The notes under the pieces were generated by a model. The model saw only the letters and a program-made list of their open reading frames with translations. It was not told where the DNA came from and ran no database searches. DNA of 64,000 nucleotides from Sipunculus nudus (taxonomy: Eukaryota > Annelida > Sipuncula > Golfingiida > Sipunculidae), in assembly GCA_026874595.1 (NCBI GenBank), contig CM049306.1, forward strand, positions 44,454,019-44,518,018, in the 5' to 3' direction. A program made the position numbers and the translations under genes. Shown piece by piece: positions 1-14,000 of this stretch; positions within the stretch are counted from its first letter, which is position 1; each line of letters starts with the position of its first letter.

Positions 1-299
1 TAGCATATAAGTTATAGTGAACCTTTTTAAGATGAGAGTAAAATTAAAATAATGATCAGGCATATTTATAGAGCCATATGGTTTCCCAGTGTGTTTAAAC
101 CAGGACAGACTGTCCTGTTTACACCAAGAATAGCTGGTACAGTAACAACGTTATAGTAATGTAATGTGACAGCCAGCCTAGATAGAACAATGTGGGTCAT
201 TAAAACAGTGTACTTGAAATCTTTATATTGAACAGAGTAGCACATACCCAAGTGTTATAGGATATATGAGTTCATGTTTGGAGCTTCCGAAATACAGTT
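1..299. other. Non-coding AT-rich flank
   Basis: No exon with a convincing protein and splice sites is visible. It is either an intron of the AASS gene whose 3' half starts at 4878 or sequence upstream of it. Confidence 0.4.
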
Positions 300-390
300 A
301 TTGTACTGAGACATAATTTTTAGTTCACTCTGTGAACTTATGCCATGGCGCAGCGTGCGCCGTCCACTGGTCAACTGTCCACTGTCCACC

Positions 391-2165
391 GTCTGTTACC
401 AAATATCTCAACAGCCAAAGCAGCTACCTTCATGAAACTTTGCAGAATTACTGATCATGGGATGGACATGCAAAAATAAGCTTTTGGTGGCGCCACCTAT
501 GTTGACCTACTTTCTGCGGGATGAAATGGTCTTTTCGACTTCTTTCAAGATAAGTCATAAAGTATTAATATTTTGGCCTTCATATCATAGTCAACAGTTC
601 CTTAGAGGAAGGGGAATAATTTGAGTATAAATTCAGTCAAGTCATATTCAAGATGGCGTCTCTATGGAACTTCAAATTCTGTCGATCGCAAAATATGACA
701 GCTTGATGTGTTTCTATGTATACATAATGTATTGTCTGTTACCAAATATCTTAGGAACTGCTGCAGCCTTCAGTTTCAACTTTCACAGGAATATTAATCA
801 TGTGACTGCTAAATGATTTTGACCTCCAGGTGGCGCCACCTGTGTTGACCTATTTCTGTGGGGAAAAAATGGTCTTTTCCACTTCTTCCAAAATAAGTCA
901 CAAAGTATTGAAATTTTTGCCTTCATATCATAGCCAACAGTTCCTTAGAGGAAGGGGAATAATTTAAGTATAAATTCAGTCAAGTCAATTTCAAGATGGC
1001 CTCCCTACATAACTTCAGATTCTGTCGATTGCAAAATATGACAGCTTGATGTGTTTCTATACATGATGTATTGTCTGTTACCAAATATCTTAGAAATTGC
1101 TGCAGCCTTCAGTTTCAAATTTCACAGGAATATTGATCATGTGACTGCCAGATGATTTGGCCTCCAGGTGGCGCCAGCTGTGTTGACCTACTTTCTGCAT
1201 GAAAAAATAGTCTTTTCCAATTCTTCCATGATAAGTCACAAAGTATTGAAATTTTGGCCTTCATATCATAGCCAACAGTTCCTTAGAGGAAGGGGAATAA
1301 TTTGAGTATAAATTCAGTCAAGTCATTTTCAAGATGGTGTCTCTACAGAACTTCAAATTGTGTGGGTTGCAAAATTTAGCAACTTTTTGTGTTTCCATAC
1401 AGGATGTATTGTCTGTTACCAAATATTTTCGGAACTGCTGCAGCCTTCAGTTTCAAATTTCACAGGAATATTGATCATGTGACTGCCAGATGATTTTGAC
1501 CTCCAGGTGGCGCCAGCTGTGTTGACCTACTTTCTGTGGGACAAAATGTTCCTTTCCACTTCTTTCAAGATAAGTCATAGAGTAATAATATTTTGGCCTT
1601 CATATTATAGTCAACAGTTCCTTAGAGGAAGTGGAATATTTTTAGTATAAATTCAGTCAATTCATTTTCAAGATGGCGTCTCTATGGAACTGTGTCGATT
1701 GCAAAATTTGACAGCTTGATGTGTTTCTATACATGATGTATTGTCTATTACTAACTATCTTAGGAACTGCATCAAGTTACTGCTAAATAATTTGACCTGC
1801 AGGTGGCGCCACCTGTGTTTACCTACTTTCTACAGGTTGTAATGGTCTTTTCTGCTTTTTCCAAGATATGTCATAAAGTATAAATACTTTGGCTTTTATA
1901 TCATAGTCAACAGTTCCTTAGAGGAAGAGGAATAATTTGAGTATAAATTCAGTCAAGTGATTTTCAAGATGGCATATCTACGGAACTTGATGTGTTTCTA
2001 TACATGATGTATTGTCTGTTACCAAATATCTTAGGAACTGCTGCAGCCTTCAGTTTCAAATTTCACAGGAATATTGATCATGTGACTGCTTAATGATTTT
2101 GACCTCCAGGTGGTGCCACCTGTTTAGCTACTTTCAGCAGGCTGTAATGGTGTTTTCTCCTTTTA
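391..2165. repeat. ~340-bp tandem repeat array, about 5.5 copies
   Basis: The anchor GTCTGTTACCAAATATC recurs near 391, 734, 1073, 1411, 1743 (degenerate) and 2014, giving periods of 343, 339, 338, 332 and 271 bp. Each unit also has a GGTGGCGCCACCTGTG-like box, a CAACAGTTCCTTAGAGGAAG block and a TTCAAGATGGCGTCTCTA block. Copies differ by many substitutions and indels, so the array is old. No copy has a conserved open frame. Confidence 0.85.
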
Positions 2166-2379
2166 TCCAAAATATGTCATTAAGTATTTATTTGTTATAA
2201 TCCACAAAAACAGAGTCTCCTCTAGGACCCTTGGACTGATCTTTCCAAAACCTGGCATACTTGTTCCCTCACCTATGTAGTTGTAGGTAACAATGATGGA
2301 GAACCTTTCTGTGCAGTACAAACCTGGGTTTCTTTTATATAACAACCCTCTATCTCAGGAGTGGTTCAACTTATTTAGC

Positions 2380-2880
2380 TGAAATTTTGCATATTCAAAG
2401 ATCTTGGACTCCTCAGACTTACACTCAAGACTGATGATGCCATCTGCAATCGTTTTCCCATGGCATCCCTGGTACATTTGCTGTGGGTGAAAATTGCTCA
2501 TATCTCAGAAGTGGTTCAATGTATTGATCTGAAATTTGTCATGTCTATCCATCTAGGAAAGTTTTCTCGTTAACCAGACAGGTGGTGCCACCTACAATAC
2601 TTTTTGCGGAGTGTCCAACTTTGCATTTGCCATCTGATCGTCTCAGTGTTTGTTCAGTGTAATGGGTCGAAATTGTGCATGTCCATAGATCTTGGTCACC
2701 TCAATCTCGTAAACGAGACTGGTGGCGCCATCTGCAATAATTTTCCTGTGGTGTCCATTCATACATTTGCTTTTGGTGAAAATTGCTCATATCTCAGGAG
2801 TATTGGTCTGAAATTTGGCGTGTGCAGTCATCTTGGAAAGTTTTCTCATAAACCATATAGGTGACGCCACCTACCTTGTG
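2380..2880. repeat. Second repeat family, ~140-bp periodicity
   Basis: Three degenerate units share the strings CTCATATCTCAG, TCTGAAATTTG, CATCTnGGAAAGTTTTCTC and a GGTGGYGCCAYCT box. The same family reappears at 35285-35880. It lies beside the 340-bp array and shares its GGTGGCGCCACC box. Confidence 0.65.
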
Positions 2881-3869
2881 CAATAGGACAATGTCTACTT
2901 GGAAAGGAATGAATGGTATTTTCACATTCATTTATTTTTTAATCACTTGCCAAATTGCACAGTAATTCACAGAGTGAACATTAGACCCCTGGGTCTCTTG
3001 TTTAATTGATCCTTAGCTTTTTTCTCTGGTATTAAATGCCAGCAAAGGCTCTATATTTTCTTTTTTTTATTCTGCTGCATAGGATCCTCAAATCCAGAGG
3101 CCTCCTCACATTTATCATCCATTTTCATACAGCCCCCCCCCCCCCCCCCCCACATCTGTATTTATTTGGCAGTGTAATTTACAAGTCATTTTGAAAAAAA
3201 AAGAATCAACAACATTACCAATTTTATTCTTTAACTTCAGTTCAAACATTAATTTTATTCTTGTTTTGGAATTTATAATTCTGCATGTTATAAACCTTTG
3301 TGTTTCTTCACTTAATTCTTTTAACTTATTTTTTTTTTAAATAAAAGGCGCATTTAGGGGGAAAAATGTATGGTTCTCAAGCACTACCTGAGGGAGTGGG
3401 CAATATTTTATTTATTATCTTTTTTGTATGTTTAAATAAAAATGTCATATGATCAGGGAAAAGTATGGAACTAACAGAATATTTTTTCTGAACAGGTAAA
3501 AACACTACCGGTACATAACAAACAAAATCTTATCAAATCGTATAATTTTACCTTCTTGAAAGATGAAAATCAAAATCAAAATTTTTGATGCTGGGGTTAA
3601 AATTGATGAAAAACCATACCTTTCATTTTTTTTTGGCCTTATGGTTTCTGTTTTCTTTTTACACTGTTTTTGAAAACATGGAAGCTTGATTATCATATAT
3701 ATTAAGGTAACTTATTGGTTCTGTTCTAAAATATTCAAACACAGGCTTATATAATGTAGCATGATCTCAATTCCATCTCTGGTTTCAGTTCTTATATATA
3801 AATTATAATTATGATGGCATAAGAGTATCCTGGTGTTTTGAATTTTCTTTCTTTAGTCCTTGTATCACA

Positions 3870-3920
<51 letters not shown>

Positions 3921-4083
3921 GATTTCTGCTTTTTGTCACACTATTTCATGCATGTGCACTGCAAAACTTCACCAGAACACTTTAACATGCCTTGTTTTCC
4001 ACTTGCAGTATTAAAATAAATTACTTTTCTGTTACTATCACATTTATTATGTTTGTCACACTTTATTCTATATGACACCCTTA
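2881..4083. other. Non-coding stretch with homopolymer and AAT tracts
   Basis: AT-rich DNA with no exon-like frame. It contains a C homopolymer at 3133-3151 and an (AAT)n microsatellite at 3871-3918. Confidence 0.6.
3871..3918. repeat. (AAT)n microsatellite
   Basis: About sixteen uninterrupted TAA/AAT trinucleotides. Confidence 0.95.
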
Positions 4084-4089
4084 ATTAAT

Positions 4090-4563
4090 GGTGATGTAAT
4101 CGAGTCCAAAACATGTGCGTTCAGGCCACTTTAGTTGAGTCCAAGTCCACCTTCTTTGAGTCCATGTCACTAAAAACTTGAAATCCAAGTCAGACTCCAA
4201 TACAGATCTCCTTTTTTTTAAGAATTTGTAAATGGAAATTTGTCTAGTTTGCTTGTTTACACATGCATTTAACTATAAATGTTAAATATCATTAAGCCCC
4301 CATGGCAGAGCTCAAGCTTGGAAAATATATTCTTTTTTGTAGGTCAATATTCTATTGGTAGTTCAAGTATGTATATATAGGTCTTAATAGTATGTGACAG
4401 CCTTTTTTGACTGGACTCAAGATGGACTCTTTAATTTTCCAGTCCTAACCTCTGAGTCTGAGTACAAGTCCAAGTCCAGGACCCTCAAGTCCAAGCTGAG
4501 TCCCTAAAAAGTTGACTTGAGTCAGGACTTGAGATCAAGTCTGGATTTGATCCCAACATCACT
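4090..4563. mobile_element. Candidate MITE rich in GAGTCCAAGTCC
   Basis: Both ends carry inverted GTGATGT (left GGTGATGTAATC; right end reads ...CAACATCACT). They are flanked by CTTAATTA and CTTTATTA, a 7-of-8 match that could be a hAT-type target duplication. The subterminal regions are packed with GAGTCC/AAGTCC motifs in both orientations. A related motif-rich segment lies at 30908-31268. Confidence 0.45.
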
Positions 4564-4877
4564 CTTTATTACGCAGCTAAACCAGAGTATATTGTATCCT
4601 TCTTATTGTTGTATTGATTACTCATCAAGTGGTTCATCCATCAGCAGAGCTTCTTTCATAAAGTCCTGCCATTTAAAAAGAACCTGTTAAGAGTGAAGAT
4701 GTTAATCAGTCAGGATAAATCCTAAACTTATTTCAACAAAAATCAAGCCATGTTTTAATGAAGACTCTACTATGTCAGGTTATCAATGAGTGAATATTAT
4801 GAGACTTCACACATTATCATAAAATGAAACCTTCTGAGGCTACCTGCAGTGAGACTGTTTCTGTTTATTCCAATCAG

Positions 4878-5005
4878 ATCTAGTCACAAGGCTAAAGTCA
4901 TACAGCAGACATCAGGGCAGAATGTCCTAGTCCTGGGAGCCGGTTACGTGTCAGCACCTGTAGTTGACTACCTGACAAGAGATGACAAAGTGACAGTCAC
5001 AGTCG
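4878..5005 (+). CDS. AASS: AASS gene 1, first visible exon: NAD-binding start of SDH
   Basis: Acceptor ...CAATCAG, donor GTAGGT. Encodes [20 protein letters not shown] and then [17 protein letters not shown]. The glycine-rich GAGY turn following a hydrophobic strand marks the dinucleotide-binding fold. It begins with the last base of a codon split with the unseen upstream exon. Confidence 0.92.
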
Positions 5006-8000
5006 GTAGGTCCTTTTAAAAATTTACCTATGAATGGATTTCCATGGTTATTTATGTTCTTTGAGTTCCAGACAGAAGTCCTGCAGTTAGGTATATTTCT
5101 CACAGGAATAATTTTAGTATAATTTAATAAGAAGCTCAGATCAATGTGACTGATCTGACTGTTTTTTTATATTCTAGTTTCTTAATTATAAATTGACATC
5201 TATAATTATACCATATTTTTGGGTTTGAAAATAAAAGGTGTGACATAACAGTGGTCAAATGGCAGCAGGTGACAGTGAAATACAGAAACATATAAAAATA
5301 TGTGACATTCAGTGAATTAAAGAATTAGCCCGTACATATCTCAAAGGAAGTTTAAAGGAGGTCATATTTTAACCTGTGTATGTCTACAGTCCAACTTTTT
5401 GTGTTATTTTTTTCCATCTGTGTATAACATAGATCTAAACATGAGGATAGGTTTCATTTGAACTTGGAGAGAGGGGATGGCATTGTGAGGCAAGGGATTA
5501 TTTACTTTGTTAAAGATTATCTGGATAAATCCTAAATTAAGGGAGTTTCAAACTCCATGACTGCTCTGTAAGTATTAAGGTTTTATTATTTATATAGATT
5601 CAAGGTGAATACCAATATACATATTGTGTATGTGACACTTTCACGGCTAATACTTGCATCTATTACAGCTTCCCAGTTTAAGGAAGAGATTGACAACCTG
5701 TCTGGCTCCTTCCCTAACATCAACCCCATCCTGATGGAGATCCACCGCAGCCAGGAAGACCTGGAGGAGATGATCCAGAACAATGACCTAGTCATCAGGT
5801 TAGTCAGAACTGAATAATGACATGGTCATCAGGTCATTCAAGACAGAACAATGACCTAGTCATCAGGTTAGTCAAAACCAAATAATGACATGGTCATGGG
5901 GTCTTTCAAAACTGAATAATGACCTGGTCATCAGGTCAGTAAGTCAAAACTGAAAAATGGCCTGGTCATTGGGTCAGTTAAAACAGAACAATGACATAGT
6001 CATCAGGTTAGTCAAAACTGAACAATGATTAAGTCGTCAGGTTAGTCAAAACAGAAAAATGGCTCAGTGATCAGGTTAGTCAAAACATGTCATAATTTAG
6101 TCATCAGGTCAGTCAAAACAGAAAAACTTAGTCATGGGGTCATTAAAATAGAACTACAGATTAGTAAAAACAAGTGGTGATTTCAAAATGAACTATGACT
6201 TTGAATTAGATCAATCTTAAAATGAATGCCTACTTATTCATAAATTTTTTGTATCTTCCAGTTTACTGCCATATGCACTTCACCCAGAGATAGCTGAACT
6301 TTGTATCAAACACAAGACTAACATGGTGACAGCTAGCTACAGGACACCAGCCATGCACAGGCTACACAAAGCGTAAGTATCTGAAACACAAATAACAGTC
6401 CAGGCTAGAACTGCCATGCCTGTTAGTATAAGAATAATGTTGATGTATCAGAGTTTGACTACCTGCATTGACTTCAGCTTTTCAATACATTGGGGGGCCA
6501 GAAATAATCCAGAAGTCTTAAATCTGTCTCTGAGGTATTATACCAATTTTCAGGGTTTTTCTTGAGATTTTACCATTTTTCCTAAAGTCTGTTTCAATCA
6601 CACAAGGAAATGTCATCTCAGAAGTCCAGTGTCAAGGTGTCTATGGGTCAAAAGTGAAACTGCTTGAGTCCAAAATGATAATTTCAGGGTCCTTTAAAAT
6701 TGCACTTTTCTTCAAGCCCTTTAATTTTGTAGCAGGGTGATATACTCTGTTCTTTAAGCTTCTTAGTAGATTCTGAGCACACTTATAGTAAAGTATTGTG
6801 CTTCTTTCTTACCCCCTTATGTTATCACAGCATCAGACAAATAAGAAAATCATTAATATAAGGTTCTTGAAATATGTATAATTGGGCCTTGAAAATCCTT
6901 GAAGAAATTTGCTGAGGGACACTCTTACAATACCTCAACCAATAGACCATGTCCTGCTCCATGTCTATACACATCTCTTCCCTCAAGGAGCTGCCACAGT
7001 TGCGGTTTCTTGGTGGAGGAAAAAGACACTATTTATTTAGATATCAGTATAATTTGAATAAATTACTGTGTTTAAGTGTTAACCTGTGGTGTCAACCTAT
7101 CACTTACAAAAAATTTGATGGATTTTGATGAAACTCACTGTGCATATTTTCCAATAAAGTATATAACTTGAATTCAATTCAAAGCAAAATCTGTGCATGT
7201 TTACTGAAGTCACAAGACTTACTACAGGCACATTGTGTACTCTTTTGGAGTTTTTGTTTAATATAATTGTTATATGACATTATTTGACTATCCTTGTGTT
7301 ATAGAGCAGAGCAGGCTGGTATCACAGTGATGAATGAAGTTGGTGTAGACCCTGGTATTGATCACTTGCTGGCAATGGAGTGCTTTGATGAAGTCCGTCT
7401 TCATGGTGGCAGGGTGAGGGCTTAGCAAATAATCATCTTGACCGTCAGACATTACAACCCCAGTATTATCAGATATTACCAGTATTGGTATAAAAAGTAC
7501 CATATAGCCTTTTTCACCAAGTATTTAATTACATAATAATAAATACAATAATATAATAATAATATGGAAATAATAGTAATTGATACGTCTAGATGTACTC
7601 TCTAAATTTAAGTATATTTTTCTTTTTATTTTTCATTAGAAATAGTTTAGCTCATTTTACAATTGACGATCTCCCTAAGTCAGAAAATGTGCTTGACACA
7701 ATCTGAATGAAGGATTGAATGGTTATGAACATCTGTGAAATTTGTTATTCAAACCTATGGAAGAATCAGCAAAAGAATTACCCTGATACAAGCCAACCAT
7801 TTCAACTATAGCTGTGGTAAATTTCAGATCAATTCCTTTGTCTCATACTGTGGAGGACTCCCAGCACCAGAACATGCTGACAACCCGCTCAGATACAAAT
7901 TCAGGTAAATCTAATAAAAAAAGTGGAAAATTCTATGATCTATGACCAAGATGTAATAAACTTTTAAAAGGTACCATGTGCAAAATTCTTTCTTTTTACG

Positions 8001-11000
8001 GAGTTTAAATCATGTGAGGTTTAGCCATGGAGGTCTGACTGCTTTAATTTCAATATTTTTTTTTTATATTTACCTAATGGGATAAAATGATAATTTCCTG
8101 TGCTGCATAGATCAGTTTCTGTAAGTGGAGGAATGAAGAATGGTGGATCTCATTCCAAACTATACAAAACTGGATGGTTTCTTGCCAAAATATCAGTGTT
8201 TTTAACAGGTGCACTAACCATATGTTGGACTTGAATAATATCTATGGATTATTATTATAAATAAACATCAGTACTCGAGGATTCCTGAAAGAGTTCTGAA
8301 AGATTCCTGGAAAACTGCAAAAGGTAGTTAATATACAATAGACAGAGGTAAACAAACAAAGAAAACTTACAACTTGCCTGAGAGTGCAAAGTAAAAGGAC
8401 ATATGACAGTAATTAGGTAACAGATAATTTATCATTGCTGTGGTTGATGGACATTTTCCAGGAATTAAGTAACAGATAATTTATCATTGCTGTGGTTGAT
8501 GGACATTGTGTAATACATGGTTATTAATTTGTTATGTTTATGTTGTCAGCTGGAGTCCTCGCGGTGTACTACTGAATGTAACATCAGGTGCTCAGTATCT
8601 TCATGAGGGCCAGGTAAGAATGTGTTATTATGTCTCTACATAATGCTGTAGATTTATTACAAAACCCCTATAATAAAATTGATTGTATGAAATAATGGTT
8701 GGTGCTCTATATTGCAAATAATTGTTCAATGAAACAGGACCAGTGTGATTATCAATGGCTCTGACAAATATCATTTCAGTCATAAAAAACAGCTGACATC
8801 ATAGTTTGGTATGTTGTGTAACCTGGTCTGAGCAGGTTTTGTTTTACTGATATTGTAGAATCTTATCTCAATTTTTAGGTGCTTGATTCAGTTTTATAGT
8901 ACAGCTTGTAAGCTGTAGAACCAAGCAGACCATGTTCTGTTTAATTTGATATCAGGGATAAAGTTATATTTATATTTTTCACAGTGTATTACAATAACAA
9001 TTTAAATATTGACCTAAGAAATATATAACTATAATTCTTGTTTGCTGATCTTACGTGTGTTAAAGTTCCTTTAAACATTCTTCAGTTGACAACTTGAAAC
9101 TGAAGTCCCTACCCATTATAATGAAATTCCACAGGACTAGGTGTCCATACTTAATACATCTTAGCAACTGCACTTCCAATATAGATACCTTTAGAAAAAG
9201 GCATCCTGGTTGACTTAAGCATCAGTCAGTGTATGATCTTGTATGACATTTTCAATCAATTACAGAAACAAGCATGAACAGGGCATTGGATCAACTACCT
9301 TGAAACTCTGAAAAGGGGGATTCCTGATATTTGGAATGATACTGATAGAGTGCCCAACTCTTTTCAGTATACATTTACTTTATTGGGGATTTTTGGTTAG
9401 TTTTGATGTTTTTCTTCCTTCAGATTGTAGAGATTCCAGAAGGTGGTTACCTTATGGACAGTGTTAAAACAATGGACTTCCTACAAGGGTTTAATCTAGA
9501 AGGATTTCCTAACCGTGATTCTGTACCCTACAGCGAGTTGTATGGTATAGAGACTGCTAAAACCATCCTCAGAGGCACACTGAGATACAAGGTAAAATTG
9601 ACACCCAAACCTTGACAAAAATTACAGAAAATATGCATCACCTGAAGAATAATTAGACTCACTGTTATGTAAAAAAAGCATTAAAATATAGAAAATATTT
9701 TAAAAATGTAAAGGAAGGCTATATCAGCATTTTTTTTTACATAAACGTGCAATAATAACCACATCTTGGTGACAAAGTTTTTTTGGAATAAGAGAAGTTG
9801 TATTTGAAATGAGTTAAGACAGGAACATAATATTTAAACTGACTCCATTATTAGGGCTTCACTGAGTGCATGAAGGGACTTCTCAAACTCGGCCTGATTG
9901 ACCCCCGAGACATCGCCTTCCTGCATCCTGGTGGGCCTGATTGTACACTGGTAAGTTGCTGTGATAAAACTAAGTCTTAACAATTCTAAAAATAGAATGG
10001 TGGGGGCATACCTTTGTCATTGTAAAACAGTTGTACTGGATATATCCCTTTATCCAGATCAATACCCAAAATTAATAGGTATCTAGCCCCTCCACGAAGT
10101 TCATGGAATCTGTTGTGGAAGACTTTTGGTCCTAATGAACTGTTACTCAGAACTCTTGATAATATCTTTGGATTTAAAACTGATTTAGTCTTTTAAGGCT
10201 AGACCCTAGGTCATGAAAAATTTGTGGAAGAACTATTTCTTCATTTTCCAAGTAAATAAAATGTAAAACTGAGGATACAGTTCCTACATGACTGCATACT
10301 TACAAGTATACTGCATGTTGTTTGTTTGCAAACAACACAATAAATATTACATTAAACAATACATGTGTTAGCAAATGGTATAGTATGTATTAACACAATT
10401 GGTTTTCAACAAATCCAGACATTTTTGTAGAATGTTGAATTGTCAATTGATTTTGTACATTTGTGAGTCAGTGCATTCTGTACAGAATGGCACTCCTATT
10501 TCTTAAAATCATGAGCCTACAGATCTGATCCTTGAACTTGCAGGAATGGGCAGGCCTATTTATTTAAAGTGGTACAAGATCAGTAGACCCTAAGAAATTT
10601 TTCCTGGTCAGCTGACTAGTAAATCTTATATCAGATAAACTCTCTTAAATGTTTTGCTGTTAAAAAAGCGTTTCTCTTCTCTCTCTGTCAGTATTCTCAG
10701 TTAGTCCATACAAAATATCATATGAACTTGAAAGGGGTATGTGGTTATTCAATTGGAAAAATGGAGTGTTTTATATCCAACTCAAACTAGCCTTCATAAC
10801 AATTTTAACTTAATTTTATTGAATGATTTGGCCATTTCAGAAAGAGATCATGTGTCACTTGCTTGGACAGAAATCAGACATCTTGACAGATTCCCTAAAG
10901 GACCTGGTTTACGAAAGGCTGGATCGTAATGACCTGCAGTTACAAGCAGTGGAGGGGTAGGTGTTATTCACAGATAAGAGTCAAGTTGTGTTAAAGTGTA

Positions 11001-14000
11001 AAGTAAGTTGAAATGTGTTAAACATGTTTAAGTTCAAATATATTTGAATCCATCCAGTGTTTGTTACAGGTGAACACTTGGTTTCAAGTACAATTATGCT
11101 GACCTTGTTTATATTATTAAAAAAATGATATAAATATAACAGGAAATTACATACATTGTTATCATTATGCTTCTTTTGTTTGTTCCCATGCTGATTTTGG
11201 AGAAAATGTTACCACAATATGATTTATACTTTTTATTTTAAAATATATTTTAATTTGGAAATGAGTTTCACACATTTTGTACACATTCATGTATGAACTC
11301 TTATACCAGTTGCTTGAAGCACTGACAGGGTTTGAGAAGAATGGTGATGTCCTTCATTCTTTAATTCCTGATATAGTACCTGAACTAAACATATATTGTA
11401 GAGTATATAATACATAGTTTACACCCATTTTTTAGACTTGGTCTATTTGATGATGAGCCAGTAGACAAGAGAGGCAGTGCCTTGGACACCTTGTCTAACT
11501 ACCTGTCAAAGCGGTTATCATACGGCCACAACGAGAGAGACCTGATCCTGATGAGACATGATGTCGGCGTGGAGTACCAAGACAAAACCCGTCAGATGCA
11601 TCATGTGGATTTAGTGGTGTACGGTGATCCCAAGAAGTACTCCGCTATGGCAGCCACAGTAGGCTTTACCACAGGCATTGCAGCAAAAATGATATTAGAT
11701 GGTAAGATTTGTTTTGTTATATACTGTGGTGGGTTTCATATTCCCAGGGTTAAAATTTGGGATTTTCACTTTTTCAGTGTTCTACAAGGGCTCCATTTTT
11801 GCTATCTTACAATACGAAAACCTACACACAGTGTAAAACAATTATTATGTGAATTTATTATATCAAATATATCTTATAAAAAATAAAATCTTATAAACAA
11901 AAACTGTTGGAATTGGAATGACAATTAGAAAGATTTAATTTAAAATATCAGTCTTTGTACATACATGATTTATTTTTATTCACAAAGTCAGACTTTTTCT
12001 TTTCAACTTTGCCTTCAATGATGGGACCTCTTATTCACAAAGATTTTCTTTTGCGATGATTCCCTCATCTAAAAAATTGAGAATTTGAATCTCTCGCAAT
12101 AAAAGGCAACCACAGTATAGGATACCCAGTAACTGAACACCCCTTTATCAATAGTGGTCACCCACTCTTCGTGTCCTGGCCTAGAGGATAGCAGATTAAC
12201 TGGCCTCTTTATTTCAGTCCGAAGTGCTCTTACTTTCTATGGGACAGACAAGGTATCCAAAGTGATGCTAAAAGTAACAAAAGCAATGTCTGTTGCTTTA
12301 ATAATGGCACTTAGTCAGCTAGATTCCAGTGCATAATGGGTAAAGATCGGCATCATCTAAGGCGAAACATGTAGTAGTCACCATGATCATCTGAGCCTTT
12401 AACTAAGGCTTTTATCCAAGGACTACCTGTATCGGTAATTTTGGTTGTATAAAAAAATTCTGAAATTGGGACATTAATTGTGTGAGAAATTCTAAAGCTT
12501 AAATAATTGCTTCTAGGATACAGGGGTCTAACATTTCTGATAGTTTGTTCCACAAGGACTGTCCTTGGAAATTTGAGCTCCAGCCACTCTGACATTTCTT
12601 TCAAGAAAATAAAATAATACAATTCTGATAAGATTTCCTTTGTTATATAGTGCTTTTACCTGTTTATAAAAAAACTGTTATTATCATGCTTTTCCCTGAT
12701 CTTATGACATTTTTATTGAAACACCCAAAAAAGGGTAAAAAAAATTGCCTTCCTGCACTGATTCCTGAAAAAAAATGCCTGAGAACCACAAACTATCAGA
12801 AATGTGAGACCCCTATATATCCCAGAAGCAATTATTTACACTTTAGGATTTCTCACACAATTTATGTCCTAATTTTCGGAATTATTTTATCAAACCAAAA
12901 ATACCAATACAGGTAGTTCTTTTGTTGGCCTTACTGGTTGAGCATACTTATATAGAGATAACAAAGAAATATTGTTTCGCTAGAAATTCTATATGTATCA
13001 GTTACCTTTGCCTACATAGGAGGGCCCCCATGAGGACAGAGAACTGACCTGTTGCTATATTTAAGATACCGTAATGTCTACATCAGTTCGTATCCTTCAT
13101 TAGTTCGCACACTATAAAATTCCTGAATCATATTTTTTAATATTACATATATGAATTCGTACACCAACATACTGACTGTGCCGATATTAGCTATTGCCGG
13201 TGACCACCGGCGTCTGTATAAACAGTAATTGTAGCTATGATTAAAACGGCTTTGCATGCGGAGATGAATAAAAGGTCTACGCTGTTCACCTGATAATAAC
13301 ACGTCTTTAGTGCGTGGCAGTAACATGATAATTCATCGGAACAATTTTATCAGATTTGCGACTTCATGTATGTAAACAGGAAAAACTGTCGCTTAACTGA
13401 TACCGATGGGCCATCTTTGCTTCAGACTTGTTACAGCATGAATGTTATTCGAACAATAGAACTCAAGATAAAAAATGTGTTTTTAATCGATAATATTTTG
13501 TTTACTCAATAATAGAATAAGAAGGATTTGTAAGTGGGACATAAATCACATTAGCTGATGATCATATACTAGTAATCCACTTGGGACAAACCTCGCACAG
13601 ACCACTGATCACAAGCATGACCTGGTGCTACAAGACATCAAAGGTTAAATGGAGATCGTTAAGAGTGCTTTGAACTGCAGCTACAAAGGATATACTGCGG
13701 TCTTCTAGAGTTTTTATTTAATAAATCCCGGTAATGTCCGTGAAATAATTTATTTTTTTCCCGCTGTATAAATCTTATAATTATATCTCCCAAATAAAAA
13801 CTTCCGTGTAATTCGTTGGTTGGTGTGGCCATTTAGTTAGAGGCGCAAGAACAGGTATAGTGTGAATTATGTGCCCCTGGTTCAAACCTATCAGTTTTTT
13901 CCCCCTTTTATTTTATTCCTCCGTCCCAGTTTAAAAATATGATAAACATATATTTTTTTTCATTTATTTCTTTCCACTGAAATTACCAAACAGGTAAAAT

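Noticed and set aside
391-2165. CRISPR-like regularly spaced repeats
   Set aside because: The period is ~340 bp with similarity along the whole unit, so this is a eukaryotic tandem satellite, not short repeats with unique spacers.
2604-2864. 86-codon + strand frame upstream of AASS gene 1, considered as an LKR or linker exon
   Set aside because: It falls in the ~140-bp repeat family and has no similarity to AASS motifs.
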